Assembly (NCBI RefSeq): GCF_030128875.1
Contig: NZ_CP124620.1
Coordinates: forward strand, 1,736,001 to 1,800,000
Direction of reading: 5' to 3'
DNA from: Stenotrophomonas sp. BIO128-Bstrain
GTDB lineage: Bacteria > Pseudomonadota > Gammaproteobacteria > Xanthomonadales > Xanthomonadaceae
DNA: 64,000 nucleotides
The first letter of the stretch is position 1, and each line of letters begins with the position of its first letter. The notes below the pieces were generated by a model. The model worked only from the letters and a program-made list of their open reading frames with translations. It was not told the origin of the DNA and searched no databases. Positions 56,017 through 64,000 of this stretch are shown one piece after another. The position numbers and the translations under genes are program-made.

Positions 56017-57312
56017 TCACCAGCCGAACAGCTGGGCGAAGTGGATGTCCACGCGCAGCCCGACGATCAGCGCATCGGGGATGTCGGTGGTGCGGGTCGG
56101 CGCGTAGATGGGGTCGGGGTTGATGACGTACTGCAGGTTGGGCATCACGCGGATCCCCTTGTGCACGGCCCAGCCGTAGCTGAGTTCGGCGATGATCTCG
56201 TCCGCATGAGGAGCCCCGCTGCCGCCGTTTCGGGTGCGCCGGTCGCGCAGGAAGTCGATCTGTTCATCGCTGAAATGGGTGTTGGAGACGAACATCGCCA
56301 GCGTGTCCTGCTCGCGGCCGGCGAAGGTACCGGTCTTGACGAAGCCGGCCGAGAAGAAGGTATCGATCGGTGCTTCGTTGCCCGTGTTCACGTATGCCCG
56401 TGCGAACAGCGCGAGGTTGCGCTTGCCTTCGCCACGCCAGACGGTCTGGTCGGCCATCGCATACCCGCCCGCCCGCGCACCGTCCTGCACGGCGGTCGGT
56501 CTGCCGGTCAGCGCCGCGGAGTTGCCGTCGGCGTCGTAGTAGGAGCTCTTGCCCCCATCGCTGTTGCGGTACATGCCCAGCCGGTAGGTCCGTGGCAGGC
56601 GGTCATTGGCGAAGCTGGTCTGGTAACCCACTTCATAGGCGGTGATGGTGCCGGTGCCCTCGCCCACCGAAAAGTCCAGGCCGTTCTTGCCAGCCTTGTT
56701 CAACTCGTTGTTGTAGTCGAACGCGCCAGCCTGCGCATACCAGCGCTCGTTCACGTCGTAGCGCACGATCCCGGCCCAGGACGCGTTCGGGTAGGCGGTG
56801 ATGCCCAGGTCGGTGATCGCCCCATACGGGGTCAGGCACATCGCGTTGCTCATGAACACGCAGTTGAGCGCGGAGCTGTTGAAGTAGCTGTTCACCGGGG
56901 CGCGCCCGGCGATGATGCTCAGGCCGTTGTCGAAGCGGTGGCGCAGGGTCAGGCGGGTCAGGCGCCCGCCGGCCACCGGCCGCCAGGTCTGCTGGGCACT
57001 GATCGAATTGCCGATCTTCTCGCGTGCCAGGTTGCGGCCAGCGAACCAGGCCCACTGCGCGTCGACCTCGGTGTTGTGGATACCCCACAGCGTGTCCAGA
57101 TCCAGCTTGGACTGGGCCATCACCCAGTACGAGCCTTCGGTGCCCTGCTCGACACCGCCGACCGGATTGGAGGCGACGTTGCCGACCAGGTCCAGCGTGA
57201 GATCAACGCCATCAGGCAGACCGCCCTGGGTTGCAGAGGACGCGGCGAACGCCGGCGCCGCCAGGCTGGCAGCCACCAGCAGGGAAAGGGTGTTACGGGA
57301 GAAACGGGACAC
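56017..57312 (-). CDS. OprB-family outer-membrane porin
   Basis: A 431-residue porin with a signal peptide (FSRNTLSLLVAASLAAPAFA) and many alternating beta-strands. It ends in the outer-membrane signature with terminal aromatic residue (LRVDIHFAQLFGW). Family blocks of carbohydrate-selective OprB porins are visible (WVMAQSKLDLDTLWGI, GSYW near the start, FYPN-like strands late). Here it probably passes an organic acid such as PDC through the outer membrane. The GTG start at 57312 has an ideal AGGAGG five bases upstream, which settles the start against the longer frame. Confidence 0.88.
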   Translation of the reverse strand: MSRFSRNTLSLLVAASLAAPAFAASSATQGGLPDGVDLTLDLVGNVASNPVGGVEQGTEGSYWVMAQSKLDLDTLWGIHNTEVDAQWAWFAGRNLAREKIGNSISAQQTWRPVAGGRLTRLTLRHRFDNGLSIIAGRAPVNSYFNSSALNCVFMSNAMCLTPYGAITDLGITAYPNASWAGIVRYDVNERWYAQAGAFDYNNELNKAGKNGLDFSVGEGTGTITAYEVGYQTSFANDRLPRTYRLGMYRNSDGGKSSYYDADGNSAALTGRPTAVQDGARAGGYAMADQTVWRGEGKRNLALFARAYVNTGNEAPIDTFFSAGFVKTGTFAGREQDTLAMFVSNTHFSDEQIDFLRDRRTRNGGSGAPHADEIIAELSYGWAVHKGIRVMPNLQYVINPDPIYAPTRTTDIPDALIVGLRVDIHFAQLFGW

Positions 57313-57324
57313 AAGCGCCTCCTG

Positions 57325-57381
57325 TGCGCGGCCGGAGCCGCGCAACGGATGGATGTCGGGAGGCCGCGGCAGCGCCGCGGC
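57325..57381 (-). other. Two hairpins between the carrier and porin genes
   Basis: An 8-bp stem (57325-57332 with 57337-57344, loop of four) and a stem GCCGCGGC (57363-57370 with 57374-57381, loop of three) lie in the 76-base gap. Neither has a T run on the minus strand, so they are more likely RNA-stability or attenuation structures than terminators. Confidence 0.45.
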
Positions 57382-57388
57382 GGGAGGA

Positions 57389-58702
57389 TCAGACCGTGGC
57401 GGCGGTCAGCACGCGGCGGCGCAGGCGGCGGGTGCCGATCTGCTCGGCCAGCACCTTCTCATCCAGCTTGCCTTCCCACTTGGCGATGACCAGCACCGCG
57501 ATCGCATTGCCGATCAGGTTCACGAAGGTCAGCCCCTCGGCCAGGATCCGGTGGATGCCCAGGATCAACGCGATGCTCGCCACCGGAATGGTGCCGGTCG
57601 TGCCCAGCGTCGCCGCCAGCACCACGAATGCCGCACCGGCCACGCCGGCCGCCCCTTTGGAGGTCAGCAGCAGCACCGCGATCAGGCCCAGCTGGTGCCA
57701 GACGGTCAGTTCGGTGTTGGTCGCCTGGGCCAGGAACAGCGCCACGGTGGTCAGGTACAGGCAGGTGCCATCCAGGTTGAACGAGTAACCGGCGGGGATC
57801 ACGAAACCGACCACGCCTTCCTCGCAGCCCAGCTTCTTCATCTTCTCGATCAGGCGCGGCAGCACCGTTTCGGTGGAGGTGGTCGCCGCGACGATCACGA
57901 TCTCATCGCGCAGATAGCCCAGCAGCCGCCACAGGCTGGCGCCGGTCCACCAGCACACGCTGCCCAGCACCAGCACGGTGAACAGCCCGCAGACCACGAA
58001 GAACTCGATGATCAGCTCGCCCAGCGACAGCAGCGAGCCGGCGCCGAACTGGCCGACGGTGAAGGCGATCGCACCAAACGCACCGATCGGGGCGAAGTAC
58101 ATGATGTAGCCGATGATCTTGAACAGCGCGCCCGAGGTCGACTCGATCACCTTCATCACCGGCGCGCCGCGCTCGCCGATCGAGGCCAGCGCCACGCCGA
58201 ACAGCACCGCCACGAACAGCACCTGCAGCACATGCGCTTCGGTAAAAGCGCTGACCAGCGTATTGGGGATGATCGCCATGATGTAGGACACGATCGACTG
58301 GTCGTGCGCACTGTGCACATAGCCCTGGATGCTGGCCATGTCGATCGTGGCCGGGTCGATGTTCATGCCGGCGCCCGGCTTCCAGACATCGACCACGACC
58401 AGGCCCACGATCAGCGCCAGGATGGTGATGACTTCGAAGTAGATCAGCGACTTCAAGGCCAGGCGGCCCACGCTGCGCATGTCGCGCATGCCGGCGATGC
58501 CATGCACCACCGTGACGAAGATGATCGGACCGATCATCATCCGGATCAGCTTGATGAACGCATCGCCGAAGGGTTTCATCGCCGAGCCGATGTCTGGCTG
58601 CAGCCACCCCAACAACACACCGATCAGCGTACCGGCCAGCACCTGGAACCAGAGCTGGCCAACAATGCCGAAGCGGCTCGGCCGCTTCTCTACAACGGTC
58701 AT
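57389..58702 (-). CDS. DctA-like dicarboxylate/amino acid:cation symporter
   Basis: A 437-residue carrier of the DAACS family with eight membrane helices and two re-entrant loops. The family signatures are IPAGYSFNLDG (NLDG 309-312) and TSKGAAGVAGAAFVVLAATL. The substrate-site helix, normally GIDRFMSEARALTN in DctA, reads GIHRILAEGLTFVN here. The carboxylate-binding Arg is replaced by Leu391 and the Asp by His384, so it probably carries something other than succinate. Given the operon, PDC or a tricarboxylate is likely. It lies 42 bases after the GalD-like gene. Confidence 0.88.
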   Translation of the reverse strand: MTVVEKRPSRFGIVGQLWFQVLAGTLIGVLLGWLQPDIGSAMKPFGDAFIKLIRMMIGPIIFVTVVHGIAGMRDMRSVGRLALKSLIYFEVITILALIVGLVVVDVWKPGAGMNIDPATIDMASIQGYVHSAHDQSIVSYIMAIIPNTLVSAFTEAHVLQVLFVAVLFGVALASIGERGAPVMKVIESTSGALFKIIGYIMYFAPIGAFGAIAFTVGQFGAGSLLSLGELIIEFFVVCGLFTVLVLGSVCWWTGASLWRLLGYLRDEIVIVAATTSTETVLPRLIEKMKKLGCEEGVVGFVIPAGYSFNLDGTCLYLTTVALFLAQATNTELTVWHQLGLIAVLLLTSKGAAGVAGAAFVVLAATLGTTGTIPVASIALILGIHRILAEGLTFVNLIGNAIAVLVIAKWEGKLDEKVLAEQIGTRRLRRRVLTAATV

Positions 58703-58744
58703 ATCAACCCTCCCAGGTCACAAGAATAAGGACGTCGTGCGTAT

Positions 58745-59800
58745 TCAGTCGAACAGCACGCCGTCGAAGAGCTTCCGCGCAGTGCGCAGTACGGCGGCGC
58801 GGGACACCTGCCCGGCCGTATCCAGATCAAGCACGGCCGCGGTGCTGCCGCTGGGATGTTCGATCTCCAGCGTCTGGTGCAGGCCGCCGGGCAGCACCGC
58901 CAGGGCGTGCGCGGGTGAGTCCGGCAGCAGGCAGGCGGTGGCGACCGTCACTGCACCGAGCACGCCGATGGAGGCGTGGCAGCGGTGCGGAATGAAGGAA
59001 CGGACGCTGATCACCCCGCCCGCGCGCGGCGCGGCCACCAGCATGATCTTGGGCACCGACTGGGCACGGACATCGCCGAGCCGCATCAGCGGGCCGGCCT
59101 GCAGGCGGATGGCCTCCAACCGTGCCTTGAGCGCCTCGTCCGCATCCAGCGTGGCGCGGTCCTCATGCCCGCTGATCCCGACATCGCCGGCACGCAGCAC
59201 CACGCACGGCATGCCGTTGTCGATCAGTGTCACCTGCACGCCGTCGATGACATCCACGGCCTGGCCGGTCGGCAGCAGGGCACCACAGCTGGAGCCAGCA
59301 ACATCGGCGAACGCCAGCGGCACCGGCGCGGCGCTGCCAGGGACACCATCGATGCGCGCCTCACCGTCGTAGGCCACCTTGCCCTGCGGCGTCTGTACGC
59401 TGGCCACGGCGAGCGTACCGGTGTTGCACATGAAGATGCGCACCTCGGTCTGATCCGTGGTGGCGGCAACCAGCCCGCGCTCGATCGCGAACGGGCCGAC
59501 CGCGGCCAGCATGTTGCCGCAGTTCTGCGCATCGCTCACCACGGCCTGGTCCACGAAAACCTGCAGGAACAGGTACTCCACGTCGGCATCGGCGCGACTG
59601 GAAGGCGCCACGACGGCGACCTTGGAGGTCAACGGATCGCCGCCGCCCATGCCATCGATCTGGCGCGGATCGGGCGAACCGAACGCACGCAGCAGGAAGG
59701 CATCACGCGCGGCCGGCTCGGCGGGCAGCTCCGAAGCGAGGAAGAACCCGCCCTTGGAGGTGCCACCGCGCATCCACATCGCGCGCACGCCCTTACTCAT
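58745..59800 (-). CDS. galD: 4-oxalomesaconate tautomerase (GalD type, PrpF family)
   Basis: A 351-residue PrpF-family isomerase. The opening [10 protein letters not shown] (11-20), then [20 protein letters not shown] and [19 protein letters not shown] with catalytic Cys94, match GalD, which interconverts the keto and enol forms of OMA. This links the LigI product to the form used by the hydratase. The start at 59800 (ATGAGTAA) overlaps the aldolase stop by eight bases. A 2-methylaconitate isomerase role (PrpF) is less likely because no 2-methylcitrate genes are nearby. Confidence 0.88.
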   Translation of the reverse strand: MSKGVRAMWMRGGTSKGGFFLASELPAEPAARDAFLLRAFGSPDPRQIDGMGGGDPLTSKVAVVAPSSRADADVEYLFLQVFVDQAVVSDAQNCGNMLAAVGPFAIERGLVAATTDQTEVRIFMCNTGTLAVASVQTPQGKVAYDGEARIDGVPGSAAPVPLAFADVAGSSCGALLPTGQAVDVIDGVQVTLIDNGMPCVVLRAGDVGISGHEDRATLDADEALKARLEAIRLQAGPLMRLGDVRAQSVPKIMLVAAPRAGGVISVRSFIPHRCHASIGVLGAVTVATACLLPDSPAHALAVLPGGLHQTLEIEHPSGSTAAVLDLDTAGQVSRAAVLRTARKLFDGVLFD

Positions 59801-60464
59801 AGCGCAGGCCCTTGGCCGCCAGGCGCTCACGCATCTGGTAGATGTCCAGGCCGAGCTCGCCGTTGGCCAGGCGTTCGCGCTTGTCAGCCTCGCGCGCCTC
59901 GCGCGCCCGTGCGTCGGCGGCAACCCGGTCTGCATCGGCACGCGGCACGATGCAGACGCCGTCATCGTCTGCGATCACCACGTCGCCCGCCTGGACCAGC
60001 GCCCCGCCGCAGACCACCGGCACGTTCACCGAACCCAGCGTTTCCTTGACCGTACCCTGTGCGTGGACCGCGCGGCTCCAGACCGGAAAGCCCATCGCGG
60101 TGAGGTCACGCACGTCGCGCACGCCGGCATCGATCACCAGCCCGCGGCAGCCGCGCACCTGGGCCGAGGTCGCCAGCAGATCGCCGAAGTAGCCGTCAGT
60201 GCAATCACTGGTGGGCGCGACCACCAGTACATCGCCCTCGCGCAGCTGTTCGATCGCCACGTGCATCATCCAGTTGTCGCCCGGCGGCACCGACACAGTG
60301 ACCGCGCTGCCGGCGATGCGGACGCCGCTGTAGATCGGGCGCAGCCGTGGATGCAGCAGGCCGCTGCGGCCCTGCGCTTCGTGCGCGGTGGCGACACCGG
60401 CCTCTGCCAGCACCTGGATCGCCGCCGGAGCAGCGCGTTCGATAGAAGAGACTACCCGGGACAT
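59793..60464 (-). CDS. ligK: 4-carboxy-4-hydroxy-2-oxoadipate aldolase (LigK/GalC type)
   Basis: A 223-residue class II aldolase of the HMG/CHA family (LigK 228). The active-site pair Arg116-Asp117 is in [12 protein letters not shown], and [21 protein letters not shown] and [20 protein letters not shown] are conserved blocks. It splits the hydrated OMA product to pyruvate and oxaloacetate with a divalent metal. It is the first gene of the operon; an AAGGA Shine-Dalgarno precedes the start at 60464. Confidence 0.93.
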   Translation of the reverse strand: MSRVVSSIERAAPAAIQVLAEAGVATAHEAQGRSGLLHPRLRPIYSGVRIAGSAVTVSVPPGDNWMMHVAIEQLREGDVLVVAPTSDCTDGYFGDLLATSAQVRGCRGLVIDAGVRDVRDLTAMGFPVWSRAVHAQGTVKETLGSVNVPVVCGGALVQAGDVVIADDDGVCIVPRADADRVAADARAREAREADKRERLANGELGLDIYQMRERLAAKGLRYE

Positions 60465-60528
60465 CCATCCATCCTTCGTTGACGATGACGCAGTCTGTCG
60501 TCGCCCGGTCTGCCCCCTCAAGATCGTT

Positions 60529-60536
60529 TTTCGAAA
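60529..60536. promoter_or_regulatory. Candidate LysR operator in the divergent promoter region
   Basis: The palindrome TTTCGAAA sits in the 101-base gap between the aldolase operon and the lysR gene, 30 bases before the lysR start. A -10-like TATAGT (60554-60559) ends seven bases before the lysR ATG. Assignment as operator is inference from position. Confidence 0.4.
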
Positions 60537-60565
60537 CAGCCATTGGGTTTGGTTATAGTTGATCC

Positions 60566-61819
60566 ATGAGCCGCCCTCTGGATCTGAACCTCAAGCATCT
60601 GCACGCCCTTGCCGCCGTCTACCACCACGGCGGCATCAGCGCCGCCGCTCCGCACGTGAACCTGTCCCAGCCGGCCCTGACCCAGGCCATCGCGCGGCTG
60701 GAGAAACAGTTGGACGCGCCGCTGTTCGACCGGCAGCCCGGTGGCATGTCGCCCACCGAGGCGGCCGACCTGCTGGTCCCCCGCATCGAACGCGCGCTGG
60801 ACTACATCACGCACGGGGTCCGCGTGGCTCGTCGCGCGCAGCGGTTGCCGGCGATGCCGGCTGTCGAACGCCGCGTCACCCTGGGCCAGCTGCGCGCCTT
60901 GGCGGCGGTGGATACGGCCGGCAGCTTCACCCTGGCTGCCAGCCGCGCGGGCGTGTCGCAGCCCGCGATCTACCGTGCGGTGCACGAGTTGTCCGAGGTG
61001 ATCGAAACACCGCTGACCGTGCGCCGAGGCAAGACCGTGCAGCCCACTCCGGCGGCGACGCGCATGCTGCGCCTGGTCCGGCTGGCCCTGTCCGAACTCG
61101 GCGCCGGCATCGATGAACTCGCCTCGCTGCGCTCGCAGCAGGGCGGCCGGGTTTCGCTGGGGGTCATGCCGCTCGCGCGGGCGATCCTGCTGCCCCAGGT
61201 ACTGGCACGCTTCGCGCGGGGCTATCCGGGCGCCACGGTGAACGTGATCGAAGGCCCCTACGCCGAACTGCTGGGCGATCTGCGCGAGGGCAGCCTGGAC
61301 CTGTTGATCGGCGCGATGCGCGACAGGCTGCCGGTGCGCGACATCGCCCAGGAAGGGCTGTTCGACGACGACCCGGTCATTGTCGCGCGCAGCGGTCATC
61401 CCCTGGCCGCGACCAAGGGCTTCGGCTTTGCCCGGCTGCTGGACTACCCGTGGGTGATCGCCGCGACCGGCGCACCCGTGCGGGCGCGCTGGGAACACAT
61501 GTTCCGGCAGCACGGCCACGAACCGCCGCGGCTGCGCATCGAGTGTGGTTCGGTGTTGATCACGCGCGGCCTGCTGCTCGAAGATGATTGGCTCACCTTG
61601 ATGTCGCGCGATCAGTTCGTGTTCGAACGTCGCGCCGGCCTGCTCTGCGAGGTCGGGCGGGCCGGTGATGACCTGCGCCGCCGCATCGGCCTCACCACCC
61701 GCGCCGATTGGCACCCTACCCGGCTGCAGCAGGCGTTCGTGGAAACCTTCCGCCAGGTCTGTGCCGAGCGCAATGAGGTGACCGACGACGCCTGGCCGTT
61801 CCGGTTTCCGGCAACCTGA
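60566..61819 (+). CDS. LysR-family regulator with two N-terminal helix-turn-helix domains
   Basis: A 417-residue regulator, about 110 longer than a usual LysR protein. The first winged helix (about 8-68, [38 protein letters not shown]) is followed by a second, complete one (about 106-166, [31 protein letters not shown]). A single effector-binding domain comes after (about 190-400). It is divergent from the PDC/OMA operon and probably controls it in response to a pathway acid. No Shine-Dalgarno is visible before ATG 60566, and the -10-like TATAGT is so close that the mRNA may be leaderless. Confidence 0.9.
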   Translation: MSRPLDLNLKHLHALAAVYHHGGISAAAPHVNLSQPALTQAIARLEKQLDAPLFDRQPGGMSPTEAADLLVPRIERALDYITHGVRVARRAQRLPAMPAVERRVTLGQLRALAAVDTAGSFTLAASRAGVSQPAIYRAVHELSEVIETPLTVRRGKTVQPTPAATRMLRLVRLALSELGAGIDELASLRSQQGGRVSLGVMPLARAILLPQVLARFARGYPGATVNVIEGPYAELLGDLREGSLDLLIGAMRDRLPVRDIAQEGLFDDDPVIVARSGHPLAATKGFGFARLLDYPWVIAATGAPVRARWEHMFRQHGHEPPRLRIECGSVLITRGLLLEDDWLTLMSRDQFVFERRAGLLCEVGRAGDDLRRRIGLTTRADWHPTRLQQAFVETFRQVCAERNEVTDDAWPFRFPAT

Positions 61820-61832
61820 TCGTGCATATGAA

Positions 61833-61860
61833 AAAACACCCGGCTCGCGCCGGGTGTTTT
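61833..61860. terminator. Bidirectional terminator between lysR and acnB
   Basis: A 12-bp stem AAAACACCCGGC / GCCGGGTGTTTT with loop TCGC, flanked by A on the left and T on the right. It can end transcription of lysR on the plus strand and of acnB on the minus strand. Confidence 0.92.
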
Positions 61861-61923
61861 CGTGCTTCATCCATCGGCCAGTGACCGCTGGGTTACCGAA
61901 GCCGGGCAGCGCCCGGCGTCGGA

Positions 61924-64000
61924 TCAGGCAGCAACCGTACCGGCCACGCCCTGATAGTCCTCGATCTGGTCGAAGTTCATGTAGCGGTAGATGTCCTTGC
62001 TGCTGGCATCCAGCACGCCGATGTCGGCCATGTACTCTTCCTTGGTCGGGATGCGACCCAGGCGCGAGCAGATCGCGGCCAGCTCGGCCGAGCCCAGGTA
62101 CACGTTGGAGTTGCGGCCCAGGCGATTCGGGAAGTTGCGGGTCGAGGTGGAGAACACCGTCGCGCCCTCACGCACCTGCGCCTGGTTGCCCATGCACAGC
62201 GAGCAGCCCGGCATTTCCATGCGGGCACCGGCGGTGCCGAAGGTGCCGTAATGGCCTTCCTTGGTCAGCTCCGAAGCATCCATCTTGGTCGGCGGGGCGA
62301 CCCACAGCTTGGTCGGGATGTCGCGCTTGCCTTCCAGCAGCTTTGCCGCCGCACGGAAGTGACCGATGTTGGTCATGCACGAACCGATGAACACTTCGTC
62401 GATCGCCGCACCGGCGACGTCGGACAGCGTCTTGACGTCGTCCGGATCGTTCGGGCAGGCCACGATCGGCTCGTGGATGTCGGCCAGGTCGATCTCGATG
62501 ACGGCGGCGTACTCGGCGTCGGCATCCGGCTCCAGCAGCTCCGGGTTGGCCAGCCAGGCTTCCATCTTCTCGATGCGGCGCGCCAGCGAACGGGCGTCCT
62601 GGTAACCCTCGGCAATCATCCACTTCAGCAGCGTGATGTTGCTCGTGAGGTACTCGATGATCGGCTCCTTGTTCAGGTACACCGAGCAACCGGCCGCCGA
62701 ACGCTCGGCCGAGGCATCGGAGAGTTCGAACGCCTGCTCGACCTTCAGATCCGGCAGACCCTCGATTTCCAGGATGCGACCGGAGAAGATGTTCTTCTTG
62801 CCGGCCTTGGCCACGGTCAGCAGGCCGGACTTGATCGCGTACAGCGGGATCGCGTTGACCAGGTCACGCAGGGTCACGCCCGGCTGCATCGTGCCCTTGA
62901 AGCGGACCAGCACCGATTCGGGCATGTCCAGCGGCATCACACCGGTGGCGGCGGCGAAGGCAACCAGGCCCGAGCCGGCCGGGAACGAAATGCCCACCGG
63001 GAAACGGGTGTGCGAGTCGCCGCCGGTGCCGACGGTGTCGGGCAGCAGCATGCGGTTGAGCCAGCTGTGGATCACGCCGTCGCCCGGGCGCAGCGAGATG
63101 CCGCCACGGGTGGAGATGAACTCCGGCAGGGTGTGGTGGGTCTTGACGTCCACCGGCTTCGGGTACGCCGCGGTGTGGCAGAACGACTGCATCACCAGGT
63201 CGGCCGAGAAGCCCAGGCAGGCCAGGTCCTTCAGCTCGTCACGGGTCATCGGGCCGGTGGTGTCCTGCGAGCCCACCGAGGTCATCTTCGGTTCGCAGTA
63301 GGTGCCCGGGCGCATGCCCTGGCCTTCCGGCAGGCCACAGGCGCGGCCAACCATCTTCTGCGCCAGCGAGAAGCCCTTGCCGGTATCCGGCGGGTCCATC
63401 GGCAGGCGGAACAGATCGGTCGGGGCCAGGCCCAGCGCTTCGCGCGCCTTGGCGGTCAGGCCACGGCCGATGATCAGCGGAATGCGGCCACCGGCGCGCA
63501 CTTCGTCGAACAGCACGTCGGACTTGACCTTGAACTCGGCGATGACGGCGCCGTCCTTCAGGGCCTTGCCGTCGTACGGGCGCAGCTCGATCACATCGCC
63601 CATGTTCATCTGCGACACGTCGAGTTCGATCGGCAGCGCGCCGGCATCTTCCATGGTGTTGTAGAAGATCGGTGCGATCTTCGAACCCAGGCAGACGCCG
63701 CCGAAACGCTTGTTCGGGATGAACGGGATGTCTTCGCCGGTGAACCACAGCACCGAGTTGGTGGCCGACTTGCGGCTGGAACCGGTACCGACCACGTCGC
63801 CGACGTAGGCAACCAGATGGCCCTTGTCCTTCAGCGATTCAATGAACTTGACCGGGCCGCGCTTGCCGTCTTCTTCCGGCTCGATGCCATCACGCTTGTT
63901 CTTCAGCATCGCCAGGGCGTGCAGCGGGATGTCCGGGCGGGTGGTGGCATCCGGGGCCGGAGACAGGTCATCGGTGTTGGTTTCGCCGGTCACCTTGAGC
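61924..64000 (-). CDS. acnB: Aconitate hydratase B, C-terminal part (cut by window edge)
   Basis: About 690 residues of AcnB (full family length about 860). The visible part starts in the [18 protein letters not shown] block, so only the N-terminal HEAT-like and first swivel region is missing. The 4Fe-4S ligand cysteines lie in [13 protein letters not shown] and CSLCMGNQ; the catalytic domain shows [15 protein letters not shown] and [16 protein letters not shown]. It interconverts citrate and isocitrate in the TCA cycle and can act on 2-methylisocitrate. Its neighbour, the PDC/OMA operon, feeds oxaloacetate into the same cycle, though this may be chance. Confidence 0.97.
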   Translation of the reverse strand, partial: LKVTGETNTDDLSPAPDATTRPDIPLHALAMLKNKRDGIEPEEDGKRGPVKFIESLKDKGHLVAYVGDVVGTGSSRKSATNSVLWFTGEDIPFIPNKRFGGVCLGSKIAPIFYNTMEDAGALPIELDVSQMNMGDVIELRPYDGKALKDGAVIAEFKVKSDVLFDEVRAGGRIPLIIGRGLTAKAREALGLAPTDLFRLPMDPPDTGKGFSLAQKMVGRACGLPEGQGMRPGTYCEPKMTSVGSQDTTGPMTRDELKDLACLGFSADLVMQSFCHTAAYPKPVDVKTHHTLPEFISTRGGISLRPGDGVIHSWLNRMLLPDTVGTGGDSHTRFPVGISFPAGSGLVAFAAATGVMPLDMPESVLVRFKGTMQPGVTLRDLVNAIPLYAIKSGLLTVAKAGKKNIFSGRILEIEGLPDLKVEQAFELSDASAERSAAGCSVYLNKEPIIEYLTSNITLLKWMIAEGYQDARSLARRIEKMEAWLANPELLEPDADAEYAAVIEIDLADIHEPIVACPNDPDDVKTLSDVAGAAIDEVFIGSCMTNIGHFRAAAKLLEGKRDIPTKLWVAPPTKMDASELTKEGHYGTFGTAGARMEMPGCSLCMGNQAQVREGATVFSTSTRNFPNRLGRNSNVYLGSAELAAICSRLGRIPTKEEYMADIGVLDASSKDIYRYMNFDQIEDYQGVAGTVAA

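Noticed and set aside
57389..58702. Simple succinate carrier dctA
   Set aside because: The fold is right, but the substrate-binding Arg and Asp are replaced, so the gene symbol dctA would overstate what is known.

Overview
The window is GC-rich, densely packed DNA from a gammaproteobacterium of the Xanthomonas/Stenotrophomonas group. I infer this from the order of the polar-flagellum genes (fleQ-fliEFGHIJK-fliLMNOPQR-flhBAFG-fliA-cheYZA-motCD-parA-cheW-like), the many GTG/TTG starts in overlapping operons, and the mix of sigma-54 (GG-N10-GC) and sigma-28 (TAAAG-N11-GCCGATAA type) promoters. Stenotrophomonas is the best guess at genus, not proven here. I see no tRNA, rRNA, IS element or CRISPR array.

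Layout. 1-13030: end of a response regulator, fleQ, then the basal body, switch, export and hook-length genes fliE to fliR, read from sigma-54 promoters before fliE and fliL. fliG carries an apparent one-base deletion. 13210-15354: a membrane MHYT-GGDEF-EAL c-di-GMP enzyme. 15425-25578: a tight four-gene operon with no flagellar role that I can see. It encodes a Clp-like AAA+ ATPase, a small radical-SAM activase-like protein, a 2100-residue zinc ribbon / pseudokinase / SF1 helicase / Vsr-like nuclease, and a coiled-coil protein. It separates the fliR side from flhB and is the main candidate for an undescribed system. 25633-38985: flhB (own sigma-54 promoter), flhA, flhF, flhG, fliA, cheY, cheZ, cheA, then motC-motD-parA-cheW-like from a sigma-28 promoter. 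39074-54058: the second chemotaxis set (STAS-cheY-cheA, three MCPs, ycgR, cheW, a small exported protein, cheR-cheD-cheB), with sigma-28 promoters before most units.

54082-60464 (minus strand): a catabolic operon for 2-pyrone-4,6-dicarboxylate / 4-oxalomesaconate: aldolase, GalD-type tautomerase, DctA-like carrier, OprB-like porin, LigJ-type hydratase and LigI-type lactonase. A divergent LysR regulator with two DNA-binding domains sits beside it (60566-61819). No ring-cleaving dioxygenase is present, so the operon would turn imported or upstream-made PDC/OMA into pyruvate and oxaloacetate. 61924-64000 (minus): most of acnB, cut by the window edge.

How it works together. FleQ with sigma-54 drives the early flagellar genes; FliA made from the flhF-fliA unit then drives motors, receptors and the second chemotaxis set. 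YcgR and the MHYT-GGDEF-EAL protein connect c-di-GMP to motility. The two CheA kinases have their own CheY proteins, and all three receptors end in WQEF, which fits docking of the CheR/CheB encoded downstream.
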